Of a DNA stretch of 64,000 bases, positions 20,014 to 27,517 are shown piece after piece. Under the pieces are notes generated by a model. That model saw only the letters and a list, made by a program, of their open reading frames with translations. It was not told the origin of the DNA and did no database searches. Numbering within the stretch: the first letter of the stretch is position 1; every line of letters begins with the position of its first letter. This DNA comes from Frigoribacterium sp. PhB160 (GTDB taxonomy: Bacteria > Actinomycetota > Actinomycetes > Actinomycetales > Microbacteriaceae), in the NCBI RefSeq assembly GCF_003751785.1, contig NZ_RKIE01000002.1:124001-188000 (forward strand), given 5' to 3'. The translations under genes were made by a program, and so were the position numbers.

Positions 20014-20030
20014 TTAGTAAAGCTTACGAA
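20014..20030. promoter_or_regulatory. Operator-like dyad O1 (kinase side)
   Basis: TTAGTAAAGCTTACGAA is a 17-bp imperfect dyad (TTnGTAA and TTACnAA arms) in an AT-rich island. It covers the minus-strand -10 box TTTACT (20016-20021); the matching -35 is TTGCGG (20040-20045), 18 bases away. It is a likely binding site for the ROK regulator encoded at 20260, repressing the kinase. Confidence 0.6.
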
Positions 20031-20045
20031 ATCGACCATCCGCAA
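20016..20045 (-). promoter_or_regulatory. Promoter of the ROK kinase gene
   Basis: On the minus strand TTGCGG (20045-20040), an 18-base spacer and TTTACT (20021-20016). The -10 lies inside dyad O1. The leader to the ATG at 19940 is about 70 bases. Confidence 0.45.
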
Positions 20046-20125
20046 GGGTCGTGCCCCGAGAATCCGGGCGCATTTCGGGTATTGACCAGCCGTGTTTCGT
20101 CCTCGTAAACTCGGCGCCACCGGCC

Positions 20126-20155
20126 TTGACACCCAGTTTGTAAGGCCGCTTCACT
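20126..20155 (+). promoter_or_regulatory. Promoter of the ROK regulator gene
   Basis: TTGACA (20126-20131), an 18-base spacer and TTCACT (20150-20155). Spacing and -10 mirror the divergent kinase promoter, and the -10 lies inside dyad O2. Confidence 0.5.
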
Positions 20156-20157
20156 AA
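20137..20157. promoter_or_regulatory. Operator-like dyad O2 (regulator side)
   Basis: A 21-bp imperfect dyad with left arm TTTGTAAGG and right arm TTCACTAA, of the same TTnGTnA...TnACnAA type as O1 and overlapping the -10 of the regulator promoter. This suggests autoregulation. Confidence 0.55.
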
Positions 20158-20259
20158 CGGCAACGCTGCCGGAGCCGCACCGCCCTCCTCGAGGGCGACG
20201 CGGCACCTCGATCCTCGAGGGCCCGTCCGGCGTCCGCCCGAGACCACGAGGAGGGGACC

Positions 20260-21438
20260 GTGCCCCGAGCCACCGCCGACCGCACGTCGGCCCCGCCCCG
20301 CCCCTCGGGCACGCCCACGACGAAGTCGCTGCCGCAGCACGCCCGCACGCACAACCGGTCGCTCGTGCTGCAGACCCTCTTCCGTCGGGGCTCCATGAGC
20401 CGCGCCGACCTGGCCCGCGAGTCGGGGCTCACGCGCCCGACCGTCTCGGGCATCGTGCAGGAGCTCACGGCCGACGGCATCGTCGTCGACCTCGGCCTCC
20501 GCGAGGACGCCCGCGTCGGCAAGCCCGCGACCCTCGTGGGGGTCCGCGCCGACGCCTTCCACATCCTCGCCCTCGACCTCTCGAGCGCCGAGCGCTTCGT
20601 CGGCGCCGTCGTCGACCTGCGGGGCACCGTCGTCCGCCGCACGACCGTCGACATCGACGGCGCGAGCGGCGAGGCGGCCGTCGCCCTCGCCGAGCGCCTC
20701 GTCGACGAGCTCGCCGCGAGCACCCGCCAGCCCCTGCTCGGCGTCGGCGTCGGCACCCCCGGCATCGTCGACCACGACGGCGTCGTCCGCACCGCGGTGC
20801 ACCTCGGCTGGTACGACCTGCCGCTGGCCGCCCGCCTCTCGGCCCACGCGGGCGTGCCGGTGCACGTCGGCAACGACGCCAACCTCGCCGCGCTCGCCGT
20901 CCACACCTACGACGACGCCCGCCGCGACGACGGGCGCCGCGACGAGCCGCGCAGCCTCATGGTCGTCACGATCGAGAACGGCGTCGGCGTCGGCCTCGTG
21001 CTCGGCGGCGCGCTCGTCGAGGGCGACCAGTTCTCGGCCGGCGAGATCGGGCACGTGACGGTCGACGAGGACGGCGACGTCTGCGCGTGCGGGCGACGCG
21101 GGTGCCTCGAGGTGTCGCTGGCGGCCCCGGGTCTGCACGCGCGCCTCCTCGACCACGACGCCGGGTCGCGCGGCGCGGTGCTGCACGAGGCGGGCCGGGC
21201 CCTGGGCATCGTGCTCGCCCCCGTCGTGAGCGTGCTCGCCCTCGACGAGGTCGTGCTGTCGGGGCCGCGCGACCTGCTCGACGGGGCGCTGCTGCGGGCC
21301 GCGGCCGAGACGGTGCGGGCGCGGACGCTCTCGGCCGTCAGCACCGGCCTGACGATGCGGTACGCCGGCGACGACCGCGACCTGGCCGCCCTCGGCGCCG
21401 CGTCGCTCGTCCTGAGCGCCGAGCTGGGCATCTCGTGA
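20260..21438 (+). CDS. ROK-family transcriptional regulator (locus 2)
   Basis: A 392-residue regulator with an N-terminal winged helix (SRADLARESGLTRPTVSGIV, about residues 47-66) and a ROK sugar domain with the zinc motif CACGRRGCLE. GNDANLAAL keeps the catalytic-type Asp, but the ATP-binding DxGGT is absent (LALDLSSAE), so it senses sugar and does not phosphorylate it. The GTG at 20260 has GAGGAGG 4 bases upstream. It is divergent from the ROK kinase and precedes the locus 2 importer. It is a NagC-like candidate regulator of GlcNAc use. Confidence 0.9.
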   Translation: MPRATADRTSAPPRPSGTPTTKSLPQHARTHNRSLVLQTLFRRGSMSRADLARESGLTRPTVSGIVQELTADGIVVDLGLREDARVGKPATLVGVRADAFHILALDLSSAERFVGAVVDLRGTVVRRTTVDIDGASGEAAVALAERLVDELAASTRQPLLGVGVGTPGIVDHDGVVRTAVHLGWYDLPLAARLSAHAGVPVHVGNDANLAALAVHTYDDARRDDGRRDEPRSLMVVTIENGVGVGLVLGGALVEGDQFSAGEIGHVTVDEDGDVCACGRRGCLEVSLAAPGLHARLLDHDAGSRGAVLHEAGRALGIVLAPVVSVLALDEVVLSGPRDLLDGALLRAAAETVRARTLSAVSTGLTMRYAGDDRDLAALGAASLVLSAELGIS

Positions 21439-21671
21439 GCGAGCCGGGCGAGCCGAGCGTGCCGAGCGAGCCGCGCGCGACGCCCGACGCGACCGCGACC
21501 GGCCGCGCACGACGGGGACGAGCCGGCGCCCCCACACGGACCACTGGGATCAGAGCCCAGCGGCGGCAGGGGCCCCGGCCCCCGTCGCACCCCCGAGACG
21601 ACGCCCTGGCAGGCGTCGGCCGGGACCACCACGGCGATGCGGCCACCCCGCGTCGGACACGAGGAGACGAA

Positions 21672-22994
21672 TTGCGAAACTCACGGTACACGGCGGTCGG
21701 CGCCCTCGGCCTGGCCGCCGCCCTGGCACTAACGGCCTGCTCGAGCTCCGGCTCGGCGGGCGGCACCGACGACGGCCCCCAGGCCGTCCCGACCTCGGGG
21801 GGCGACGGGAAGACGCTGACGGTCTGGGTCATGACCGGCGACTACACCGACGCCACGATCACGGCGATCAACGACGAGTTCACCGAGCAGACCGGGGCGG
21901 AGGTCGACGTCCAGATCCAGCAGTGGGACGGCATCACGACGAAGATCAGCACGGCCCTCGCGACGAGCACGCCGCCCGACGTGCTCGACCTCGGCAACAC
22001 CCAGGTGGCCAGCTACGCGGCCAACGGCGCGCTGCTCGACCTCACCTCGTACGCCGACGACCTGCGCCAGGGGCAGACCTGGCTGGCCGGCCTCGAGGAC
22101 CCCGCGACGGTCGACGACCGGCTCTACGCCGTGCCCGGCTTCGCGGGCGCCCGCGCCGTCATCTACAACAAGACGATGTGGGCCGAGGCGGGCGTCACCG
22201 AGGCGCCGACCACCTACGACGAGCTGACGGCCGACCTCGACGCGGTCGCCGCGGCGAACCCCGAGCAGGACTTCTCGCCGTTCTACCTGCCGGGCGAGTA
22301 CTGGTACGCCGGCATGCAGTTCGTCTGGGACGCCGGCGGCGAGATCGCCACCGACGACGACGGCACGTGGGCCGGCGGCTTCGAGAGCGACGAGGCGCAG
22401 CAGGGCCTCGCCGACTTCGCCGAGTTCCAGAACGAGTACTCGACGCCCGCGTCGCAGACGCTCGACACCGACGAGCCGAACCAGGACCAGATCTTCGCCG
22501 ACGGCAAGACCAGCGCGATCCTGCACACGAACGGCGCGATCGCCCTCATCAAGGAGGCCAACCCGGCCCTGACCGACGACGACTTCGGCACCTTCCCGCT
22601 GCCGGGCAAGTCGGGCGAGACGCAGCCCGTCATGCTGGGCGGCTCCGACTGGGGCATCGCGGCGAAGAGCCAGAACGCCGACCTGGCGCTGCAGTGGACC
22701 AAGATCGCCACCAGCCCCGACGTGCAGCAGGAGTGGGTCGTCGGCAACGACGGCTGGATCCCCAACAGCGAGGACGCCATCGAGGTGGCGACCGACACCG
22801 TCTCCGAGATCGAGCGCGGCTTCTTCCAGGCCGCCCTCAACTCGAAGGCGACGCCGTCGAGCGCCGACTGGGCCGCCCTCGAGGGCGACCGCAGCATCAA
22901 CTCGTTCTTCTCGTCGGTCGTCTCCGGCTCGAAGACGCCGGAGGAGGCCGCGAAGGGCTTCGACTCCACCGTCGACGACGCCCTCAACGGCTGA
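21672..22994 (+). CDS. Sugar ABC transporter binding lipoprotein (locus 2)
   Basis: A 440-residue family-1 solute-binding lipoprotein: signal NSRYTAVGALGLAAALAL, then lipobox LTAC and a Ser/Gly linker. The start is a rare TTG at 21672 with GAGGAG 7 bases upstream; the frame is open upstream but reads as non-coding. The signal region uses a rare CTA leucine codon inside the 10-mer CACTAACGGC (21727-21736), which also occurs in operator dyad O2. GH20 and nagB neighbours suggest a GlcNAc-containing oligosaccharide as ligand. Confidence 0.9.
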   Translation: MRNSRYTAVGALGLAAALALTACSSSGSAGGTDDGPQAVPTSGGDGKTLTVWVMTGDYTDATITAINDEFTEQTGAEVDVQIQQWDGITTKISTALATSTPPDVLDLGNTQVASYAANGALLDLTSYADDLRQGQTWLAGLEDPATVDDRLYAVPGFAGARAVIYNKTMWAEAGVTEAPTTYDELTADLDAVAAANPEQDFSPFYLPGEYWYAGMQFVWDAGGEIATDDDGTWAGGFESDEAQQGLADFAEFQNEYSTPASQTLDTDEPNQDQIFADGKTSAILHTNGAIALIKEANPALTDDDFGTFPLPGKSGETQPVMLGGSDWGIAAKSQNADLALQWTKIATSPDVQQEWVVGNDGWIPNSEDAIEVATDTVSEIERGFFQAALNSKATPSSADWAALEGDRSINSFFSSVVSGSKTPEEAAKGFDSTVDDALNG

Positions 22995-22999
22995 CCCGG

Positions 23000-23039
23000 G
23001 GAGGCGGTGGGCGCGTCCCGGGACGCGCCCACCGCCTCC
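23000..23039 (+). terminator. Perfect 40-nt palindrome between receptor and permease genes
   Basis: Bases 23000-23019 are the exact reverse complement of 23020-23039, beginning GGAGGCGGTGGGCGCG. The transcript can fold a hairpin of up to about 18 bp with a minimal loop, 6 bases after the receptor stop. It probably stops most transcripts or protects the receptor message, so that receptor is made in excess over permeases. Confidence 0.75.
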
Positions 23040-23080
23040 TGCCCCCTCCGTCCTGCACCGCTGGCCCGAAGGAGCCGTCC

Positions 23081-24052
23081 ATGGCCACCACGACCGCGCC
23101 TCCCCGCGCCGGAGCGCCCGTCGGCGCCCCGCCCGTCGCCGCCCCGCCCGCCCGCCCACGCCGGAGGCGGCAGCTCGCGCCCCTCTGGCTGATCTCGCCC
23201 GCCGGCGTCGTCATCCTCGCCGTCACGGTGGCGCCCATCGTCTTCCTGGTCTTCACCTCGTTCACCGACTACGACCAGCGCAGCCTCTTCACCGGCGCGT
23301 ACGACTCGGTGGGCCTCGGGCAGTACCAGGCCCTGCTCGCCGACGCCGAGTTCTGGCGGTCGCTGCTGCGCACGGTGCTCTTCACCGCCGCCATGGTCGG
23401 CGGCAGCGTCGTCATCGGCATGGGGGTCTCGCACCTGCTGACGCGCTTGTCGGTGGGCATGCGCTACACGGTCACGGTCGTGCTGATCTTCGCCTGGGCG
23501 ATGCCGAACGTGGCGTCGTCGATCGTCTGGAAGTGGATGTTCCAGCCCGGCTACGGCGTCGTCAACTGGCTGCTCACCCAGGTCGGCGTCTTCGGCGACA
23601 TGACGAACGTCGACTGGGGCAACGACGCGGGCCTCGCCTACACGAGCATCTGGATGCTCATCGTCTGGCAGGCCGTGCCCTTCATCGCGCTGACGCTCTA
23701 CGCCGCCGAGACCCAGATCCCCCTCGAGTACAAGGAGGCCGCGCGGCTGGACGGCGCGAGCGAGCTGCGCGTCTACCGGCAGGTGACGCTCGTATTCCTG
23801 CGCCCGACGCTGCTGCTCGTGACGATCCTCTCGGTCATCTGGGACTTCAACGTCTTCAACCAGATCTGGCTCGTCTCGGCCGGCGGCCCGGACGGCGCGA
23901 CCTCGACGCTCGGCGTCTTCACCTACGTGACCGCGTTCGTCGGCTTCGACATCGGGCGCGGCTCGGCGATCTCGGTCGTGACGACGGCGCTGCTGGCGCT
24001 CCTCACCGCCTTCTACATCCGCAACCTCGTCCGGTCGGGAGAAGACCTGTGA
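23081..24052 (+). CDS. Sugar ABC transporter permease, MalF type (locus 2)
   Basis: A 323-residue permease: a Pro/Ala/Arg-rich N-terminal tail of about 35 residues, six membrane helices, and the coupling loop YKEAARLDGASELRVY. The ATG at 23081 has AAGGAG 7 bases upstream. The open frame before it is the shadow of the receptor gene. Its stop overlaps the next start (GTGA at 24049). Confidence 0.92.
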   Translation: MATTTAPPRAGAPVGAPPVAAPPARPRRRRQLAPLWLISPAGVVILAVTVAPIVFLVFTSFTDYDQRSLFTGAYDSVGLGQYQALLADAEFWRSLLRTVLFTAAMVGGSVVIGMGVSHLLTRLSVGMRYTVTVVLIFAWAMPNVASSIVWKWMFQPGYGVVNWLLTQVGVFGDMTNVDWGNDAGLAYTSIWMLIVWQAVPFIALTLYAAETQIPLEYKEAARLDGASELRVYRQVTLVFLRPTLLLVTILSVIWDFNVFNQIWLVSAGGPDGATSTLGVFTYVTAFVGFDIGRGSAISVVTTALLALLTAFYIRNLVRSGEDL

Positions 24053-24990
24053 CCACGACAGCCCCCGCCGGCAGCGGCGCCCTCACCGCCCAGACCGAGG
24101 CGACCCCGTCCGCGGGCGACGCCGCCACGCTCGCCGGCGGCGTCCCCGCCCGACCGCCCCGCCGTCGCCGTCGGCGTCGCTGGGTCAGCACGACCATCGC
24201 GGTCGTCTTCAGCGTCGTCTGGATCTTCCCCGTCTACTGGATGGTCAACACGGCGTTCAAGCCGCGGCCCGAGGTGATGACGAGCACGCCGCTCTTCCTC
24301 CCGTCGAGCCCCACCTTCCACAACTTCGTCGTCGCGGCCACGCAGTCGGGGTTCCTCGTCAACCTCCGCAACAGCGCGATCGTCGTGACGGGCGCGGTCG
24401 TCTTCTCCATCCTGCTCGGGCTGTTCGCGGCCGCGGCGCTCTCGCGGTTCCGCTTCCGCGGGCGCCGCACGATCATGGTGTTCATCCTGATCGTGCAGAT
24501 GCTGCCGGCCACGGCGCTCCTCATCCCGCAGTTCCTGATCTTCAACAGCGTCGGGCTGCTCGGCAACTACGGCGGCCTGATCCTCGCCTACGTCGCGACG
24601 ACCCTGCCCTTCTCGATCTGGGTCATGCGCGGCTTCTTCGTCGCGATCCCGGTCGAGATCGAGGAGGCCGCCCAGCTCGACGGCGCGTCCACCTGGCAGG
24701 TGCTGACGCGGGTGCTCTTCCCGCTCGTGCTGCCGGGCGTCATCGCGACGAGCATCTTCGCCTTCATCGCCGCGTGGAACGACTACCTCGTCGCCTACAC
24801 GTTCATGAAGGACCAGTCGATGTACACGCTGCCCGTCTGGCTCGCGTCCTTCAGCACGCCGAACAGCGGCACCGACTTCGGCGGGCAGATGGCGGCCTCC
24901 GTGCTGTTCTCGCTGCCGGTCGTCGTCTTCTTCATGATCATCCAACGCAACCTGGTGACCGGCATGAGCGCCGGCGCCGTGAAGGGCTAG
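24049..24990 (+). CDS. Sugar ABC transporter permease, MalG type (locus 2)
   Basis: A 313-residue permease: a hydrophilic N-terminus of about 45 residues, six helices and the coupling loop IEEAAQLDGASTWQVL. The GTG at 24049 overlaps the preceding stop by four bases. Again no ATPase follows; the next gene is an intracellular hexosaminidase. Confidence 0.92.
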   Translation: MTTTAPAGSGALTAQTEATPSAGDAATLAGGVPARPPRRRRRRRWVSTTIAVVFSVVWIFPVYWMVNTAFKPRPEVMTSTPLFLPSSPTFHNFVVAATQSGFLVNLRNSAIVVTGAVVFSILLGLFAAAALSRFRFRGRRTIMVFILIVQMLPATALLIPQFLIFNSVGLLGNYGGLILAYVATTLPFSIWVMRGFFVAIPVEIEEAAQLDGASTWQVLTRVLFPLVLPGVIATSIFAFIAAWNDYLVAYTFMKDQSMYTLPVWLASFSTPNSGTDFGGQMAASVLFSLPVVVFFMIIQRNLVTGMSAGAVKG

Positions 24991-24994
24991 AGCC

Positions 24995-26662
24995 ATGACC
25001 GACCCGATGCTGGTGCCCCGCGTCGACGAGCTGACCCGCGCCTCCGGGGCGTTCGTCCTCGACCCCGCCACGCGCGTCTCGGCGCCCGACGAGCTGGCCG
25101 GCGAGCTGGCCTGGCTGCAGGGGGCGCTGCGGCCGGCGACCGGCCTGCCGCTCCGAGAGGGGCCGGCCGACGGGTCGGGGATCACCCTCGACCTCGACCC
25201 GTCGATCGGGGCCGAGGGCTACCGGCTGGAGGCGCGGCCCGCCGGGGTGCGCATCACCGGCGGCGACCCGGCGGGGGTGTTCTGGGGCATGCAGGTGCTG
25301 CGGCAGCTGCTGCCCGCGCAGGTCATGCGCACCGCCCTCGTCGAGGGCGTCGAGTGGACCGTGCCCTCCGTCGACGTCGTCGACTCGCCGCGCTTCGGCT
25401 GGCGCGGCACGCACCTCGACGTCGCGCGGCACTTCATGCCGAAGCACGACGTCATGCGCTTCGTCGACCTCATGGCGATGCACCGGCTGAACACGCTGCA
25501 CTGGCACCTCACGGAGGACCAGGGCTGGCGCATCGAGATCCGCGCGTACCCCCTGCTGACCTCGGTCGGCGGCTGGCGCGCCTCGACGCAGGTCGGCGCC
25601 GGGCCGGACGCGACGCAGGACGGCCGGCCGCACGGCGGCTTCTACACGCAGGACGACATCCGCGAGGTCGTCGCCTACGCCGCCGCCCGCCACGTGCGCG
25701 TCGTGCCCGAGGTCGACGTGCCCGGGCACTCGATGGCGGCGATCACCGCCTACCCGCGCCTCGGCGTCGGCGCGGTCGAGGTCGGCGGCACGCCCGTGCC
25801 CGAGCCGCGGCAGATCGCGGTCGGCACCGAGTGGGGCATCTTCGACGACGTGCTCAACACCGAGCAGTCGACGGTCGACTTCTACAAGGACGTGCTGACC
25901 GAGGTGATGGAGCTCTTCCCCGGGGAGTTCATCGGCGTCGGGGGCGACGAGTGCCCGAAGACCCAGTGGCGCTCCGACCCGCGCACCCAGGAGCTGATGC
26001 GCGAGCGCGGCCTCGCCGACGAGGACGAGCTGCAGGCCTGGTTCATCGGCCAGCTCGACGACCACGTCACCGCCGCCGGGCGTCGCACCTTCGGCTGGGA
26101 CGAGATCCTCGAGGGGTCGCGGCCCATGTCGTCCGGCACCACGGTCGCGTCGTGGCGCGGGCTCTTCGGCGCGGTCGCCGCCGCACGGCTCGGCTACGAC
26201 GTCGTGGCCTGCCCCGACGACCAGGTCTACCTCGACTACCGGCAGAGCGAGCTGCCGAACGAGCCGATCCCGGTGTCGATCCCCCTCACGCTCGCCGACG
26301 TCTACGACTTCGAGCCCGTGCCGCCGCAGCTGACCGACGAGGAGGCGCGGCACGTCCTGGGCGGACAGGCCAACCTCTGGACCGAGCACATGGACTCGCC
26401 CCGCACCGTCGACTTCTTCGCCTTCCCGCGGCTCTGTGCCGTGGCCGACGTGCTCTGGTCGGACGCCCCCCGCGACTTCGGCGCGTTCTCGGAGCGCCTC
26501 GCCGCCCACCTCGCCCGGCTCGACGCCGCGGGGGTCGAGTACCGTCGCGAGGGCGGGCCGCTGCCGTGGCAGGAGCGTCCCGGAGTCCCGGGTCGTCCGT
26601 CGACCCGGGAGGAGCGCTCGGCCTACATCGCGGAGATCGTCGCCAACATCGCGGTCGAGTAG
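24995..26662 (+). CDS. GH20 beta-N-acetylhexosaminidase
   Basis: A 555-residue GH20 enzyme that releases terminal beta-linked GlcNAc (or GalNAc) by substrate-assisted catalysis. An N-terminal GH20b-like domain (about residues 1-130) precedes the TIM barrel, which has LHWHLTEDQGWRIEI and the catalytic pair Asp318-Glu319 in GVGGDECPK. No signal peptide is present, so it acts on sugars already imported. It starts four bases after the permease stop and is followed by nagB 69 bases later, after a small hairpin at 26667-26682. Confidence 0.95.
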   Translation: MTDPMLVPRVDELTRASGAFVLDPATRVSAPDELAGELAWLQGALRPATGLPLREGPADGSGITLDLDPSIGAEGYRLEARPAGVRITGGDPAGVFWGMQVLRQLLPAQVMRTALVEGVEWTVPSVDVVDSPRFGWRGTHLDVARHFMPKHDVMRFVDLMAMHRLNTLHWHLTEDQGWRIEIRAYPLLTSVGGWRASTQVGAGPDATQDGRPHGGFYTQDDIREVVAYAAARHVRVVPEVDVPGHSMAAITAYPRLGVGAVEVGGTPVPEPRQIAVGTEWGIFDDVLNTEQSTVDFYKDVLTEVMELFPGEFIGVGGDECPKTQWRSDPRTQELMRERGLADEDELQAWFIGQLDDHVTAAGRRTFGWDEILEGSRPMSSGTTVASWRGLFGAVAAARLGYDVVACPDDQVYLDYRQSELPNEPIPVSIPLTLADVYDFEPVPPQLTDEEARHVLGGQANLWTEHMDSPRTVDFFAFPRLCAVADVLWSDAPRDFGAFSERLAAHLARLDAAGVEYRREGGPLPWQERPGVPGRPSTREERSAYIAEIVANIAVE

Positions 26663-26731
26663 CGGGCGGGGCGACCGCCCCGTCCTGCCCGTCCGTCCTG
26701 ACATCCCGTCCCGTCCCCGAGGAGGCACCCC

Positions 26732-27517
26732 GTGGAGATCATCGTCCTGCCCGACGCCGCCGAGGTCGGCCGCGTCGCCGCCCTCAAGATCGCGCAGGTC
26801 GTCGAGAGACGGCCCGAGGCCGTCCTCGGGCTCGCGACGGGCTCGTCGCCGACCGACATCTACGCGTCCCTGGCCCGCCGGGTGGCGGCCGGCGAGCTCG
26901 ACTTCTCGCGTGCCTCCGGGTTCGCGCTCGACGAGTACGTGGGGATCCCGCTCGAGCACCCCGAGTCGTACGCGTCGGTCATCCGGCGCGACGTCGTCGA
27001 GCCCCTCGGCATGGACCCCGCCCGCGTGCGCGTGCCCGACGGGCGCGCGGCCGACGTCGAGGCCGCGGCGGAGGAGTACGACGCGGCCATCGCGGCGGCG
27101 GGCGGCATCGACGTGCAGATCCTCGGGATCGGGGCCAACGGGCACATCGGCTTCAACGAGCCGACCTCGTCGTTCGCCTCGCGCACCCGCATCAAGACGC
27201 TCGCCCCGCAGACCCGCGCCGACAACGCGCGCTTCTTCGACGACCCCGACCAGGTGCCGACGCACTGCCTCACGCAGGGGCTCGGCACGATCCTCGACGC
27301 GCACGAGGTCGTGCTCGTGGCGCAGGGAGAGCGCAAGGCCGCGGCGGTCGCGGGCATGGTCGAGGGGCCGCTGAGCGCGATGTGCCCGGGCAGCGCGCTG
27401 CAGCTGCACCGGCACGCCACGATCGTCGTCGACGAGGCCGCCGCCTCCCGGCTGACGCTCGTCGACTACTACCGCCACACCTACGAGAACAAGCCGGCCT
27501 GGCAGCGGTTCGCGTGA
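26732..27517 (+). CDS. nagB: Glucosamine-6-phosphate deaminase
   Basis: NagB converts glucosamine-6-phosphate to fructose-6-phosphate and ammonia. The 261-residue length is typical. LDEYVGIP holds the catalytic Asp67 and GANGHIGFNEP holds His138 and Glu143. The residue aligned with Asp141 of the E. coli enzyme is Asn136, a change I believe is common outside enterobacteria. The GTG at 26732 has GAGGAGG upstream. Its stop overlaps the start of the D-aminoacylase gene (GTGA at 27514). Confidence 0.95.
   Translation: MEIIVLPDAAEVGRVAALKIAQVVERRPEAVLGLATGSSPTDIYASLARRVAAGELDFSRASGFALDEYVGIPLEHPESYASVIRRDVVEPLGMDPARVRVPDGRAADVEAAAEEYDAAIAAAGGIDVQILGIGANGHIGFNEPTSSFASRTRIKTLAPQTRADNARFFDDPDQVPTHCLTQGLGTILDAHEVVLVAQGERKAAAVAGMVEGPLSAMCPGSALQLHRHATIVVDEAAASRLTLVDYYRHTYENKPAWQRFA

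Noticed and set aside
19941-20132. Longer ROK kinase start at 20132
   Set aside because: The extension would be coded by the AT-rich promoter and operator DNA and has no resemblance to ROK kinases.
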